A stretch of DNA of 5,969 bases from Chloroflexota bacterium. Lineage in GTDB: Bacteria > Chloroflexota > Limnocylindria > Limnocylindrales > CSP1-4. The notes under the pieces were generated by a model, which was not told the DNA's origin, searched no databases, and worked only from the letters and a program-made list of their open reading frames with translations. Each line of letters opens with the position of its first letter. Positions within the stretch are counted from its first letter, which is position 1. This document shows, piece after piece, positions 1 through 5,969 of the stretch. The stretch covers positions 1-5,969 of the forward strand of contig JAOUEG010000127.1 of assembly GCA_029858845.1 (NCBI GenBank), given 5' to 3'. The translations under genes were made by a program, and so were the position numbers.

Positions 1-696
1 GAGCGGCTCGTCGCCGAGGGCGTCAGCCATGCCGTTATCGTCGAGCGCCAGCTCGCCGCGCCGCGGCTGGATCCGCCGGGATCGACCTTCCGGTACGCGA
101 CCTCGACGTTCGACCTCCTCGGGGCCGTCATCACGGCGCTCGATGGACAGCCGTATCCCGACGCGATCCGAACCCGGCTGCTGGATCCGCTCGAGATGCG
201 CGACACGACCTTCGACCCGCGCCCGCGACACGGGGATCGGGTCGTGATGCCCCTTGCCTCACCCGGCAGCAGCGACTGGTTCCCCACCGCGATGGCCGAC
301 TCGTTCATCGCCATGGCCCCACCGGGCGGCGGCCTGTGGAGCTCGGCCGGCGACCTGCTGCGCTTCGGTCGCGCGATGTTGCGCGGCGGGGAGCTCGACG
401 GCCACCGGATCCTGCCGCGGCCGTTCGTCGATCTGATGACGCGTGAGACGACCGTCGACGGCGTCGGGGCGAGCGACGACCCGGTGACCGCGTCGCACTA
501 CGCCCTCGGCTGGGGCAAGCCGGGCGTCACCACTCCCGGTTCCCGGACAGCGTTCGGCCACGACGGGGTAGCCGGCACGCGCCTCTGGATCGACCCCGGC
601 GAGGACCTGGTCATGGTCTATCTCACGGGCGTGTGGGGCTACCCGACCGAGCCGATCGACCTGGTCATGAACGCGATCCTCGCCGCCGTGCGCTGA
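1..696 (+). CDS. Serine hydrolase, beta-lactamase/PBP-like family, C-terminal part (5' end outside window)
   Basis: The reading frame is open from base 1 and ends at TGA 694-696, giving 231 visible residues. These are the C-terminal half to two-thirds of a class C beta-lactamase/D-Ala-D-Ala carboxypeptidase-type protein (Pfam Beta-lactamase family; often esterases or peptidases). Visible landmarks are P-P-G-S-T-F-R-Y at residues 25-32, followed by F-D-L-L-G (37-41), the usual context of the Tyr-x-Asn motif, but here reading Tyr-Ala-Thr (32-34). Further on come the G-G-G-L-W-S-S-A-x-D-L block typical of the family and F-G-H-D-G (185-189), the His-x-Gly equivalent of the Lys-Thr-Gly motif, followed by a G-T-R-L-W-I-D-P strand. 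The nucleophile Ser-x-x-Lys motif would lie upstream of the window, so catalytic competence cannot be judged. It is convergent with the efflux operon and probably unrelated to it. Substrate unknown; family assignment is secure, true enzymatic role is not. Confidence 0.88.
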   Translation, partial: ERLVAEGVSHAVIVERQLAAPRLDPPGSTFRYATSTFDLLGAVITALDGQPYPDAIRTRLLDPLEMRDTTFDPRPRHGDRVVMPLASPGSSDWFPTAMADSFIAMAPPGGGLWSSAGDLLRFGRAMLRGGELDGHRILPRPFVDLMTRETTVDGVGASDDPVTASHYALGWGKPGVTTPGSRTAFGHDGVAGTRLWIDPGEDLVMVYLTGVWGYPTEPIDLVMNAILAAVR

Positions 697-702
697 CCGC
701 CT

Positions 703-729
703 GATCCCCGGACGCCCATCGTCCGGATC
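703..729. terminator. Hairpin between convergent genes, possible bidirectional terminator
   Basis: Arms CCGGACG (708-714) and CGTCCGG (720-726) are perfect inverse complements around a 5-base loop. GAT (703-705) and ATC (727-729) extend the stem across a two-base bulge. It sits 7 bases after the stop of the plus-strand hydrolase and 32 bases past the stop of the minus-strand lipoprotein, where a shared terminator is expected. Neither side has a T-tract, so it is not a textbook intrinsic terminator; the call rests on the symmetry and the position. Confidence 0.42.
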
Positions 730-761
730 TCGAGCCACGCCCGTGCAAGGCGTCCGACGGC

Positions 762-1748
762 TCAGTCGGTGGCGGGCAGCGGCTCGATCGGCGGCAGTCG
801 GCCGTAGATGTCCGGGCTGATGTCCCTGCCGCGCGCATCCTGGGCAAGGACCGCGGCACGGATCGCGGCCTTCGCGTCCGGCCCGAGGGTCTCGACCGAC
901 ACGAGCTCGAGCTCCTCGCGCTCCTCCTCGCGCGCGCCGGCCCAGCCGACTCGCACGCCGCCTACGCCCGGTGCGTAGTACTTGAGCTGGTGCGCGTCCG
1001 GCTCATCGCGACTGAACTCGTCGATGACCAGTACGTCCTCATAGCAGCCCGCCGGGACGCAGGTGACCGATCCCGTCTCGAACACCCGCGCGCGATCCGC
1101 CCAACCCACCGAAGGGGCATATCCCTGCGCGTAGCTGACGGCGCTGTGCCGGGGTTCGCCCAACATCCAGATCCCGGCGCTCGCGTCGTCAAAGCCGGCG
1201 ATCCAGATCGGCGCTTCCACGAACTGCCCGTCCTCGTACTCCTCCGGGTACTGGCCGAGATGCCAGATGTTGCCCTCGTCGTCCTGGGCGAGGAAGATGA
1301 GCTCGGCCTCGTTGAGGACGCCGTCCGTGAGGTCCAGTTCGTAGGCCACGAGCGCCTGCACGCCGTCCACGACCTTGCTCAGGTCGGTGATCTGGAGCTC
1401 GACGCGGCGAGCGTGCCGGAAGCCGTCGATCGTCGCCTCACCCTCCCAGATCCAGCGGGTCCCGGGCTTGAACGGAAGCCACAGGTTATCGATCGTGGTC
1501 GGGTCGCTGAACGCGCCGCGCGGGAAGGTCTCGGTCAGGGTCTCTTCCGGCGGCGGTGGTAGCGTCTCGGCCACCGACGGCGGAAGGGTCGGTGCGCTGC
1601 TCGACGTCGCGGCCACGGACGGGACCGACGCGGGGGCCGTCGTCGCCCCGGTGACCGCGGTAGGCCCTGTGGACGGCGTCGTCGCGTTGCAGGCGGCCAG
1701 CAGCATGCCCGCCACGACGACGATCCCGACCGACCTCAAGCGACGCAT
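762..1748 (-). CDS. Secreted lipoprotein of unknown function, last gene of the efflux operon
   Basis: 328 residues. The N-terminus has a basic start (M-R-R-L-R), a hydrophobic stretch and the lipobox L-L-A-A-C with Cys20, so it should be exported and lipid-anchored outside the membrane. Residues 21-70 form a Thr/Ser/Ala/Pro-rich linker. The folded part (about 75-290) opens with F-S-D-P-T-T-I-D-N, then L-P-F-K-P-G-T-R-W, and carries A-Q-D-D-E-G-N-I-W (154-162) and K-Y-Y-A-P-G-V-G (256-263). From memory this resembles a widespread uncharacterised family of secreted proteins in Actinomycetota and related bacteria; no biochemical role is known to me. Cys230 and Cys235 (C-V-P-A-G-C) may form a disulfide. 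The ATG at 1746-1748 has an AAGGAG ribosome site eight bases upstream. The gene starts 17 bases after the pump stop, implying co-transcription and possibly an accessory role, which is inference only. Confidence 0.85.
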   Translation of the reverse strand: MRRLRSVGIVVVAGMLLAACNATTPSTGPTAVTGATTAPASVPSVAATSSSAPTLPPSVAETLPPPPEETLTETFPRGAFSDPTTIDNLWLPFKPGTRWIWEGEATIDGFRHARRVELQITDLSKVVDGVQALVAYELDLTDGVLNEAELIFLAQDDEGNIWHLGQYPEEYEDGQFVEAPIWIAGFDDASAGIWMLGEPRHSAVSYAQGYAPSVGWADRARVFETGSVTCVPAGCYEDVLVIDEFSRDEPDAHQLKYYAPGVGGVRVGWAGAREEEREELELVSVETLGPDAKAAIRAAVLAQDARGRDISPDIYGRLPPIEPLPATD

Positions 1749-1756
1749 CGAGCGTA

Positions 1757-1762
1757 CTCCTT
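1757..1762 (-). promoter_or_regulatory. Ribosome binding site of the lipoprotein gene
   Basis: On the minus strand this reads AAGGAG, with eight bases before the ATG at 1748. It lies wholly in the 17-base gap after the RND pump stop codon and fixes the lipoprotein start. There is no room for a separate promoter in the gap, which supports read-through from the pump gene, although a promoter inside the pump's 3' end cannot be excluded. Confidence 0.8.
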
Positions 1763-1765
1763 GAC

Positions 1766-4700
1766 TCAGACCGCCGCCGGGGACGGCGTCGGTGCGTTCT
1801 TCCCGGAGCCCTGGTCGCTGACCCGGCCGAACCGCAGGTACAGGGATGGCGTGACGAACAGGTTCAACAGCGTCGAGGTGATGAGCCCACCCAGGATCAC
1901 GATCGCCAGGGGATGTTCGATCTCGTGGCCAGGCAGGTCGCCGGCGATCGCAAGCGGCACGAGCGCGAGCCCGGTCGCGAGGGCGGTCATGAGGATCGGC
2001 GACAGGCGCTCGCGAGCGCCACGGATGACCAGGGCGGTGCCGAACCGCTCGCCCTCCTCTCGCTCGAGGTGCTGGAAGTGGCTGATCATCATGATCCCGT
2101 TCCGCGCGGCGATGCCGAGGACGGTGAAGAACCCGACCAGCGAGCCGAGCGAGATCACCCCGCCGGCCAGCCAGGCCGCGAGCACGCCACCGACGAGCGC
2201 GAAGGGCAAGGTCAGGAACGACAGGGTCGCCAGGCGAGTGCTGCCGAACGATGCCTGGAGCAGCAGGAAGATCCCGACGACGGCGATGGACGCGAACAGG
2301 AGGAGGCGATCCTGGGCGCCCTGCCGTTCGGCGAATTCGCCGAGGAGCTCCGGATGGGTGCCCTGCGGGAAGTCGATCCCCGCCAGGGCGGCTTCGACGT
2401 CGCGGGTGACCGATCCCAGGTCGCGCCCTTCGACATTCGCGTCGACGTCGATCTTGCGGAACAGGCCCTCGTGTTTGATGCTGTTGGGCGTCGGGACGAT
2501 CTCGACGGTGGCGATGTCGCCGAGCGGTACCGTGTCGCCGGCGTTGGTATCCATCGGCAGGCGGGCGATGGCACTGAGATCGGCACGCGCCTCGGGCGTG
2601 CTCCAGACATGGACGTCGTAGGCCTGGCCGCCGAGGAACAGGTCGCCGACCTCCTCGCTCGCGACGAACGCCGAAGCCGCCCGCCGGACGTCCCCGGGCT
2701 TGATCCCGAGCGGTGCTGCCTTGGCCAGATCGACCTCGACCGCGATCTGGGGGATCTCGACCTGGAGCTCCCGATGCAGGTCGACGATCCCGGGGATGTC
2801 GGCGAGTGCCTCCTCGACCTCGACGGCCTTCTCGCGCAGGACATGGAGATCGGAACCGAAGATGCGGACGACGATCGCGTCGCTCGAACCGGTCAGGACC
2901 TCGCGGATCCGCTCCTTGAGGTACGTCTGGACATCACGCCGGATGCCCGGGTAACCGTCGACGACCTCCTGGACGGCGGCGTGCGTCTCGTCGTAGTCGA
3001 CCGATGGGTCGACGCTGATCCAGTTCTCACCGAAGTCGATCCCGACCACCTCGTCCGCAAGCAGCGCCTGGCCGATATGCGATCCACAGTTGCGGACGCC
3101 CGGGATGGTGCGCAGCTCGATGCAGGCCGCGGTCGAGATCCGCACCTCCTCCTCGTGTGAGGTCCCGGGCGCGGTGACCCAATGCATCAGGAAGTCGCGC
3201 TCCTTGAAATCGGGCAGGAGCGATTGTCCGAGTTGCGTCGCCACCAGCAGACCCGCGATGGTCACGCCGGCAACGGCTGCGAACGCCGGGCGGGAATGGC
3301 TGACGACCCTCGCCAGCAGGCTCGCGTAGGCCGCCTGCAAGCGGCGCCCGATCGGCGACTCCCGACGCTCGATCGGGGCATCGCGAAGCAGGATGTAGGC
3401 CATCGCCGGCGTCACCGTCAGGGCGACTCCCAGGGATGCCAGCACGGCGAGCGCATAGGCCATCGCCAGCGGCTGGAAGAACGCCCCGGACAGTCCCGCG
3501 ATGAAGAAGACGGGCATGATCGCGACGACGTCGATGAGCGTCGCGTAGATGATCGCGCCACGGACCTCGATCGACGCGTCGAGGATGATGCTCGATGTAG
3601 GTCGGTCGCTTCCGGCGCTTCGCGCCAACCGGAGCCGTCGCGTGATGTTCTCGATATCGATGATGGCGTCGTCGACCACGACCCCGACGGCGATGACCAG
3701 CCCGGCCAGGATCATCGTGTTGATGGTGACGTCCCGGAAGTCGAGGATCAGCACCGCCGCCATGAGTGACAGCGGGATCGCCACGAGGCTGATCAGGGCG
3801 GTCCGCCAGTCATACAGGAACATGACCAGGATGAAGAACACGAGGATCGAGCCCACGATCAGGGCGTTCGTGAGGTTCCCCAGCGCGGCCTCGATGAAGG
3901 TCGCCGGCCGGAAGATGGCGGAGTCGACGGCGATCCCGCTGAGCCCGGGCGCAAGGTCCTCGAGCGCGGCCTCGACGCCGCGGGTCGTGTCCAGGGTGTT
4001 CGCCCACGGGAACTTCTCGATGATGAGCATGATCCCCGGGCCGTCATTGATCACCGCGTCGCCCCACAGCGGCATGTGGTCTTCCTTGACCAGGGCGATG
4101 TCGGTCAGCGGGACCGCGATGCCACCGCGACCGGTCACCGACACGGTCGCCAGATCTTTCGGCTCGGTGATCGACGGCACGTGGCGGACCACGAATCGCT
4201 GGTTGGCCGTCTCCACCACACCGCCCGTGCCGATGACGTTGCCGTCGGTGAAGAACAGGATCCCCTCGTCGAGCGACGACGCGGTGGACTCCATGACCTC
4301 GCGCATGGACACGCCGGCGGCCGCCATCCGCTCGGGTTGGACCTGCACGTGGAATTGCTGGAGGCGCTCGCCCCAGATGGCCACGTTGGCCACGCCGGGC
4401 ACGCTCAGCAATCGTGGTCGGATGGTCCAGTACGAGATCGCGGACATGTCGATCATCGACACCGAATCGGACGTCAGGCCGATCTTCATGACCCGGCTCG
4501 TCGCGGACAACGGCTGCATCATGAACGGCGGTGACGCCCACGTCGGCAACGTCGGCGTGACCACCGCCACCCGCTCCTGGACGAGCTGTCTGGCCAGGAG
4601 CAGGTCCGTGCCGGGCTCGAAGATCATCAGGACAGACGACAGCCCGGTCACCGACGTCGAGCGGATCACGTCCAGGCCCTCGACGCCGGCCAGAGCCTGC

Positions 4701-4909
4701 TCGAGTGGGACCGTGACGAGGGATTCGACCTCTTCCGACGTCATGCCCAGCGAGATCGTCTGGATCTCGACCCGAGGCGGCGCGAACTCCGGGAAGACGT
4801 CGACCGGCATCCCCTGCACCTGGGACGCGCCGAAGAGCATCATCCCGGCGGCGAGCGCTACGACGATGAAGCGGAAGCGCAGGCTGGCGGCGACGATCCG
4901 TCGCAACAC
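1766..4909 (-). CDS. RND efflux transporter permease, HME (CzcA/CusA-like) type
   Basis: A complete 1047-residue inner-membrane pump, the usual length for RND permeases, which export substrate by proton antiport. Layout: TM1 about 12-30; first porter half 31-345, starting with the HME-type P-V-D-V-F-P-E-F-A-P-P (35-45); TM2-6 about 346-510; TM7 about 541-560; second porter half 561-866; TM8-12 about 868-1028. TM4 carries the proton-relay region V-D-D-A-I-I-D-I-E-N (412-421) with Asp413/Asp414. Other family landmarks are A-R-N-G-I (935-939), E-R-L-S-P-I-L-M-T-A-L (967-977) and E-I-E-H-P-L-A (996-1002). Cys596 and Cys608 lie in the second porter half. The start is a GTG at 4907-4909, placing the N-terminal basic residues just before TM1. 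The name suggests metal efflux, but many proteins of this subgroup have no tested substrate and no metal site can be assigned by eye. The tail after 1028 is polar and Pro/Ala-rich. Confidence 0.95.
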   Translation of the reverse strand: MLRRIVAASLRFRFIVVALAAGMMLFGASQVQGMPVDVFPEFAPPRVEIQTISLGMTSEEVESLVTVPLEQALAGVEGLDVIRSTSVTGLSSVLMIFEPGTDLLLARQLVQERVAVVTPTLPTWASPPFMMQPLSATSRVMKIGLTSDSVSMIDMSAISYWTIRPRLLSVPGVANVAIWGERLQQFHVQVQPERMAAAGVSMREVMESTASSLDEGILFFTDGNVIGTGGVVETANQRFVVRHVPSITEPKDLATVSVTGRGGIAVPLTDIALVKEDHMPLWGDAVINDGPGIMLIIEKFPWANTLDTTRGVEAALEDLAPGLSGIAVDSAIFRPATFIEAALGNLTNALIVGSILVFFILVMFLYDWRTALISLVAIPLSLMAAVLILDFRDVTINTMILAGLVIAVGVVVDDAIIDIENITRRLRLARSAGSDRPTSSIILDASIEVRGAIIYATLIDVVAIMPVFFIAGLSGAFFQPLAMAYALAVLASLGVALTVTPAMAYILLRDAPIERRESPIGRRLQAAYASLLARVVSHSRPAFAAVAGVTIAGLLVATQLGQSLLPDFKERDFLMHWVTAPGTSHEEEVRISTAACIELRTIPGVRNCGSHIGQALLADEVVGIDFGENWISVDPSVDYDETHAAVQEVVDGYPGIRRDVQTYLKERIREVLTGSSDAIVVRIFGSDLHVLREKAVEVEEALADIPGIVDLHRELQVEIPQIAVEVDLAKAAPLGIKPGDVRRAASAFVASEEVGDLFLGGQAYDVHVWSTPEARADLSAIARLPMDTNAGDTVPLGDIATVEIVPTPNSIKHEGLFRKIDVDANVEGRDLGSVTRDVEAALAGIDFPQGTHPELLGEFAERQGAQDRLLLFASIAVVGIFLLLQASFGSTRLATLSFLTLPFALVGGVLAAWLAGGVISLGSLVGFFTVLGIAARNGIMMISHFQHLEREEGERFGTALVIRGARERLSPILMTALATGLALVPLAIAGDLPGHEIEHPLAIVILGGLITSTLLNLFVTPSLYLRFGRVSDQGSGKNAPTPSPAAV

Positions 4910-4918
4910 GGCGATCTG

Positions 4919-4924
4919 CCCCTA
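4919..4924 (-). promoter_or_regulatory. Weak ribosome binding site for the GTG-started RND pump
   Basis: On the minus strand the sequence TAGGGG lies nine bases before the GTG at 4909. It is weaker than the AAGGAG and GAGGAG sites of the two lipoprotein genes in the same operon. Weak site plus GTG start may lower pump translation relative to its neighbours; that consequence is inferred. Confidence 0.5.
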
Positions 4925-4937
4925 GCCCGTCACGGCC

Positions 4938-4956
4938 CGGCGGTCAGTGACCGCCG
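4938..4956. repeat. Perfect 8-bp hairpin spanning the mini-adaptor stop codon
   Basis: CGGCGGTC (4938-4945) and GACCGCCG (4949-4956) are perfect inverse complements around a three-base loop. On the transcribed minus strand the stop codon TGA of the adaptor-like gene (4946-4944) falls in the loop and descending arm, about 30 bases before the next gene's GTG start. No T-tract follows, so it is not a classical terminator. It could stabilise or partly attenuate the message between adaptor and pump. It could also be a chance outcome of Gly-Gly codons in GC-rich DNA. Confidence 0.45.
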
Positions 4957-5387
4957 CCGACGCCCTGGTCGGCGCCGTACAGCTCGGCCCCACCCACGGT
5001 CACGACGAGGGTGCCGGCGGGTGGCCCATCGCTGAGGACCGCGAGCCCGCTCACGATCTGCTCGACCGTTACGGGGACGCGCATGAAGAGGAGGCCTTCC
5101 GGGTTCACGTAGGTCCACGTGGCGCCTTCGGCGTCGTAGAGCAGGGCCGCATATGGGATCACCGGGCGATCGCGGCCACCGACCCGCTCCATGGCCACGG
5201 CGGCGGTGGCGATGCCAAGCCGTTCCGCGGCGCGCTCGGACAGGGTGAGGCGACTGACCGTCGAGCCGTCGCCTTCGTCGATGGTCAAGGCAGGGGGCGT
5301 CGCCGCGGTGTCGCCGGACGCGCCGCCGCAGCCGATGGCCAGCCCGATGACACCGAGGACCAGCACCGAGCGGACGACGTTCGTCAT
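4944..5387 (-). CDS. Short RND adaptor-like lipoprotein (reduced membrane fusion protein)
   Basis: 147 residues from the chosen ATG at 5385-5387, picked because GAGGAG lies seven bases upstream. An in-frame ATG at 5412-5414 (156 residues) overlaps the preceding stop as TGATG but has no ribosome site. The N-terminus is a signal peptide with lipobox L-A-I-G-C, Cys20, so the protein is probably membrane-anchored outside the cell membrane. Residues 45-65 (L-T-L-S-E-R-A-A-E-R-L-G-I) resemble the strand that opens the core of periplasmic adaptors. Residues 75-147 (V-I-P-Y-A-A-L-L-Y-D, then W-T-Y-V, F-M-R-V-P-V-T-V, and a Gly-rich end with L-Y-G) resemble their C-terminal membrane-proximal domain. 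Normal adaptors are about 350-400 residues; the barrel-sandwich, alpha-hairpin and most of the beta-barrel are absent without any sign of a frameshift. Its place between two pump genes supports an adaptor role. Domain assignment is by eye. Confidence 0.8.
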   Translation of the reverse strand: MTNVVRSVLVLGVIGLAIGCGGASGDTAATPPALTIDEGDGSTVSRLTLSERAAERLGIATAAVAMERVGGRDRPVIPYAALLYDAEGATWTYVNPEGLLFMRVPVTVEQIVSGLAVLSDGPPAGTLVVTVGGAELYGADQGVGGGH

Positions 5388-5394
5388 CGCGGAT

Positions 5395-5400
5395 CTCCTC
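5395..5400 (-). promoter_or_regulatory. Ribosome binding site of the mini-adaptor gene
   Basis: GAGGAG on the minus strand, seven bases before the ATG at 5387. It is the main reason for preferring that start over the in-frame ATGs at 5402 and 5414, neither of which has a purine-rich site at the right distance. Confidence 0.75.
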
Positions 5401-5413
5401 ATCGCGACGGCCA

Positions 5414-5969
5414 TCAGGCCGGGCTCATGGCCGGCTGCTCGACCGGCTCGTTGACCGATTCCGCCTGGGCGCTCGGTCCCGAGCTGCGGCAGACGGCGGG
5501 GATGATGAGCAGAGTGAACAGGGTCGAACTCACGAGGCCGCCCACGATCACGACGGCCATGGGGCGGATGATCTCGAGGCCGGCCAGATCCCCGAGGACG
5601 ATGAAGGGGGCGACCGCCGCGGCCGTGCCGAGCGCCGTGGTCAGGATCGGGGCGAGTCGATCCTGTGCTGCGCGGACCACGAGGTCAAAGCCCGCGCGCT
5701 CGGCGGCTTCGCGCTCCAAGTCCTGGTAGTGGGCGATCAGGGTGATGCCATTGCGAACCGCGATGGCGAGCACGGCGAACAGGCCCACGAGCGCCCCCAG
5801 CGAGAGATCGCCACCGCCGATGGCGAAGCCGGCCAGCACGCCCCCGATCAGGGTGGCAGGCATCGTGATCAGGGTCATGGCTGCCAGACGCCAGCTGCCG
5901 AACGACGCCTGGAGCACCAGGAACGCCCCGAGCACTGCCGCCAGGACCGCGATCACCAGGCGCAGCTGG
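5414..5969 (-). CDS. Second RND efflux permease, HME-like, C-terminal 184 residues (5' end outside window)
   Basis: The minus-strand frame is open to the right edge and ends with TGA at 5414-5416. The visible part begins Q-L-R-L and covers TM8 to TM12 of an RND permease: L-Q-A-S-F-G-S, then G-A-L-V-G-L-F-A-V-L, the V-R-N-G-I motif, Q-D-R-L-A-P-I-L-T-T-A-L, and E-I-I-R-P-M-A-V-V-I-V-G-G-L. Aligned by eye with the last part of the complete pump downstream, about half of the residues are identical with one single-residue gap, so the two are paralogues rather than copies. The polar C-terminal tail after TM12 is rich in Pro, Ala, Glu and Ser. A GTG inside the frame near the edge corresponds to a Val in TM8 and is not a start. 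The gap to the mini-adaptor start is 26 bases, so it is probably an upstream member of the same operon. Whether the missing part is intact cannot be seen. Confidence 0.92.
   Translation of the reverse strand, partial: QLRLVIAVLAAVLGAFLVLQASFGSWRLAAMTLITMPATLIGGVLAGFAIGGGDLSLGALVGLFAVLAIAVRNGITLIAHYQDLEREAAERAGFDLVVRAAQDRLAPILTTALGTAAAVAPFIVLGDLAGLEIIRPMAVVIVGGLVSSTLFTLLIIPAVCRSSGPSAQAESVNEPVEQPAMSPA

Noticed and set aside
1911..1925. His-Glu-Ile-Glu-His (pump residues 995-999) looks like a zinc-protease HExxH motif
   Set aside because: It lies in the conserved loop before the last transmembrane segments of RND permeases, where E-I-x-x-P-x-A is the family pattern. The similarity to a metalloprotease is coincidental.
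1913..3160. A 415-codon open frame on the plus strand rich in Asp, Arg and Gly
   Set aside because: It is a mirror frame of the pump's second half. The charged, low-complexity composition is the usual product of the complement of GC-rich coding DNA, and no protein family is visible.
3549..4925. A 458-codon open frame on the plus strand, opposite the RND pump
   Set aside because: It is antisense to a pump gene with clear family motifs over its whole length. The translation is rich in Arg, Ser and Thr with no domain, and long antisense frames are expected in GC-rich genes.
5414..5956. A GTG at 5954-5956 as the start of a 180-residue small membrane protein
   Set aside because: The frame continues upstream to the window edge with residues matching the same place in the complete pump, so the GTG is an internal Val codon.
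1..5969. tRNA, rRNA, CRISPR arrays, insertion sequences or attachment sites
   Set aside because: No tRNA-like cloverleaf, regularly spaced repeats, transposase motifs or terminal inverted repeats were seen. Nearly the whole window is coding, with gaps of at most 65 bases.

Overview
The window is GC-rich (about two-thirds G+C by eye) and densely coded, with strong AGGAG-type ribosome binding sites, lipoproteins carrying Thr/Ser/Ala-rich linkers, and no outer-membrane gene. This suits a high-GC, probably single-membrane soil or water bacterium, such as a Chloroflexota or Actinomycetota lineage. That placement is inferred from style only; nothing here fixes the taxon.

Layout from left to right: (1) positions 1-696, plus strand, the C-terminal part of a serine hydrolase of the beta-lactamase/penicillin-binding family, cut by the window edge; (2) a 65-base convergent gap with a perfect 7-bp hairpin that may act as a two-way terminator; (3) positions 762-5969, a tightly packed minus-strand gene set read right to left. 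Its order is: C-terminal end of an RND permease (cut by the right edge), a very short adaptor-like lipoprotein, a complete 1047-residue RND permease of the heavy-metal-efflux (HME, CzcA/CusA-like) type, and a 328-residue secreted lipoprotein of unknown function. Gaps between these genes are 26, 34 and 17 bases, so they very likely form one operon whose promoter lies beyond the right edge.

The operon looks like an envelope efflux system with two related pump subunits on either side of a reduced adaptor. The adaptor has only the start of the membrane-proximal strand and the C-terminal membrane-proximal domain of ordinary periplasmic adaptors. The lipoyl domain, alpha-hairpin and most of the beta-barrel are missing. 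Without a hairpin it could not reach a TolC-type outer-membrane channel, which fits a cell without an outer membrane. This tandem-pump and mini-adaptor arrangement, with a downstream lipoprotein that may be a further accessory part, is the most interesting item in the window. The transported substrate cannot be read from the sequence. Every stretch longer than 70 bases is accounted for by a gene.
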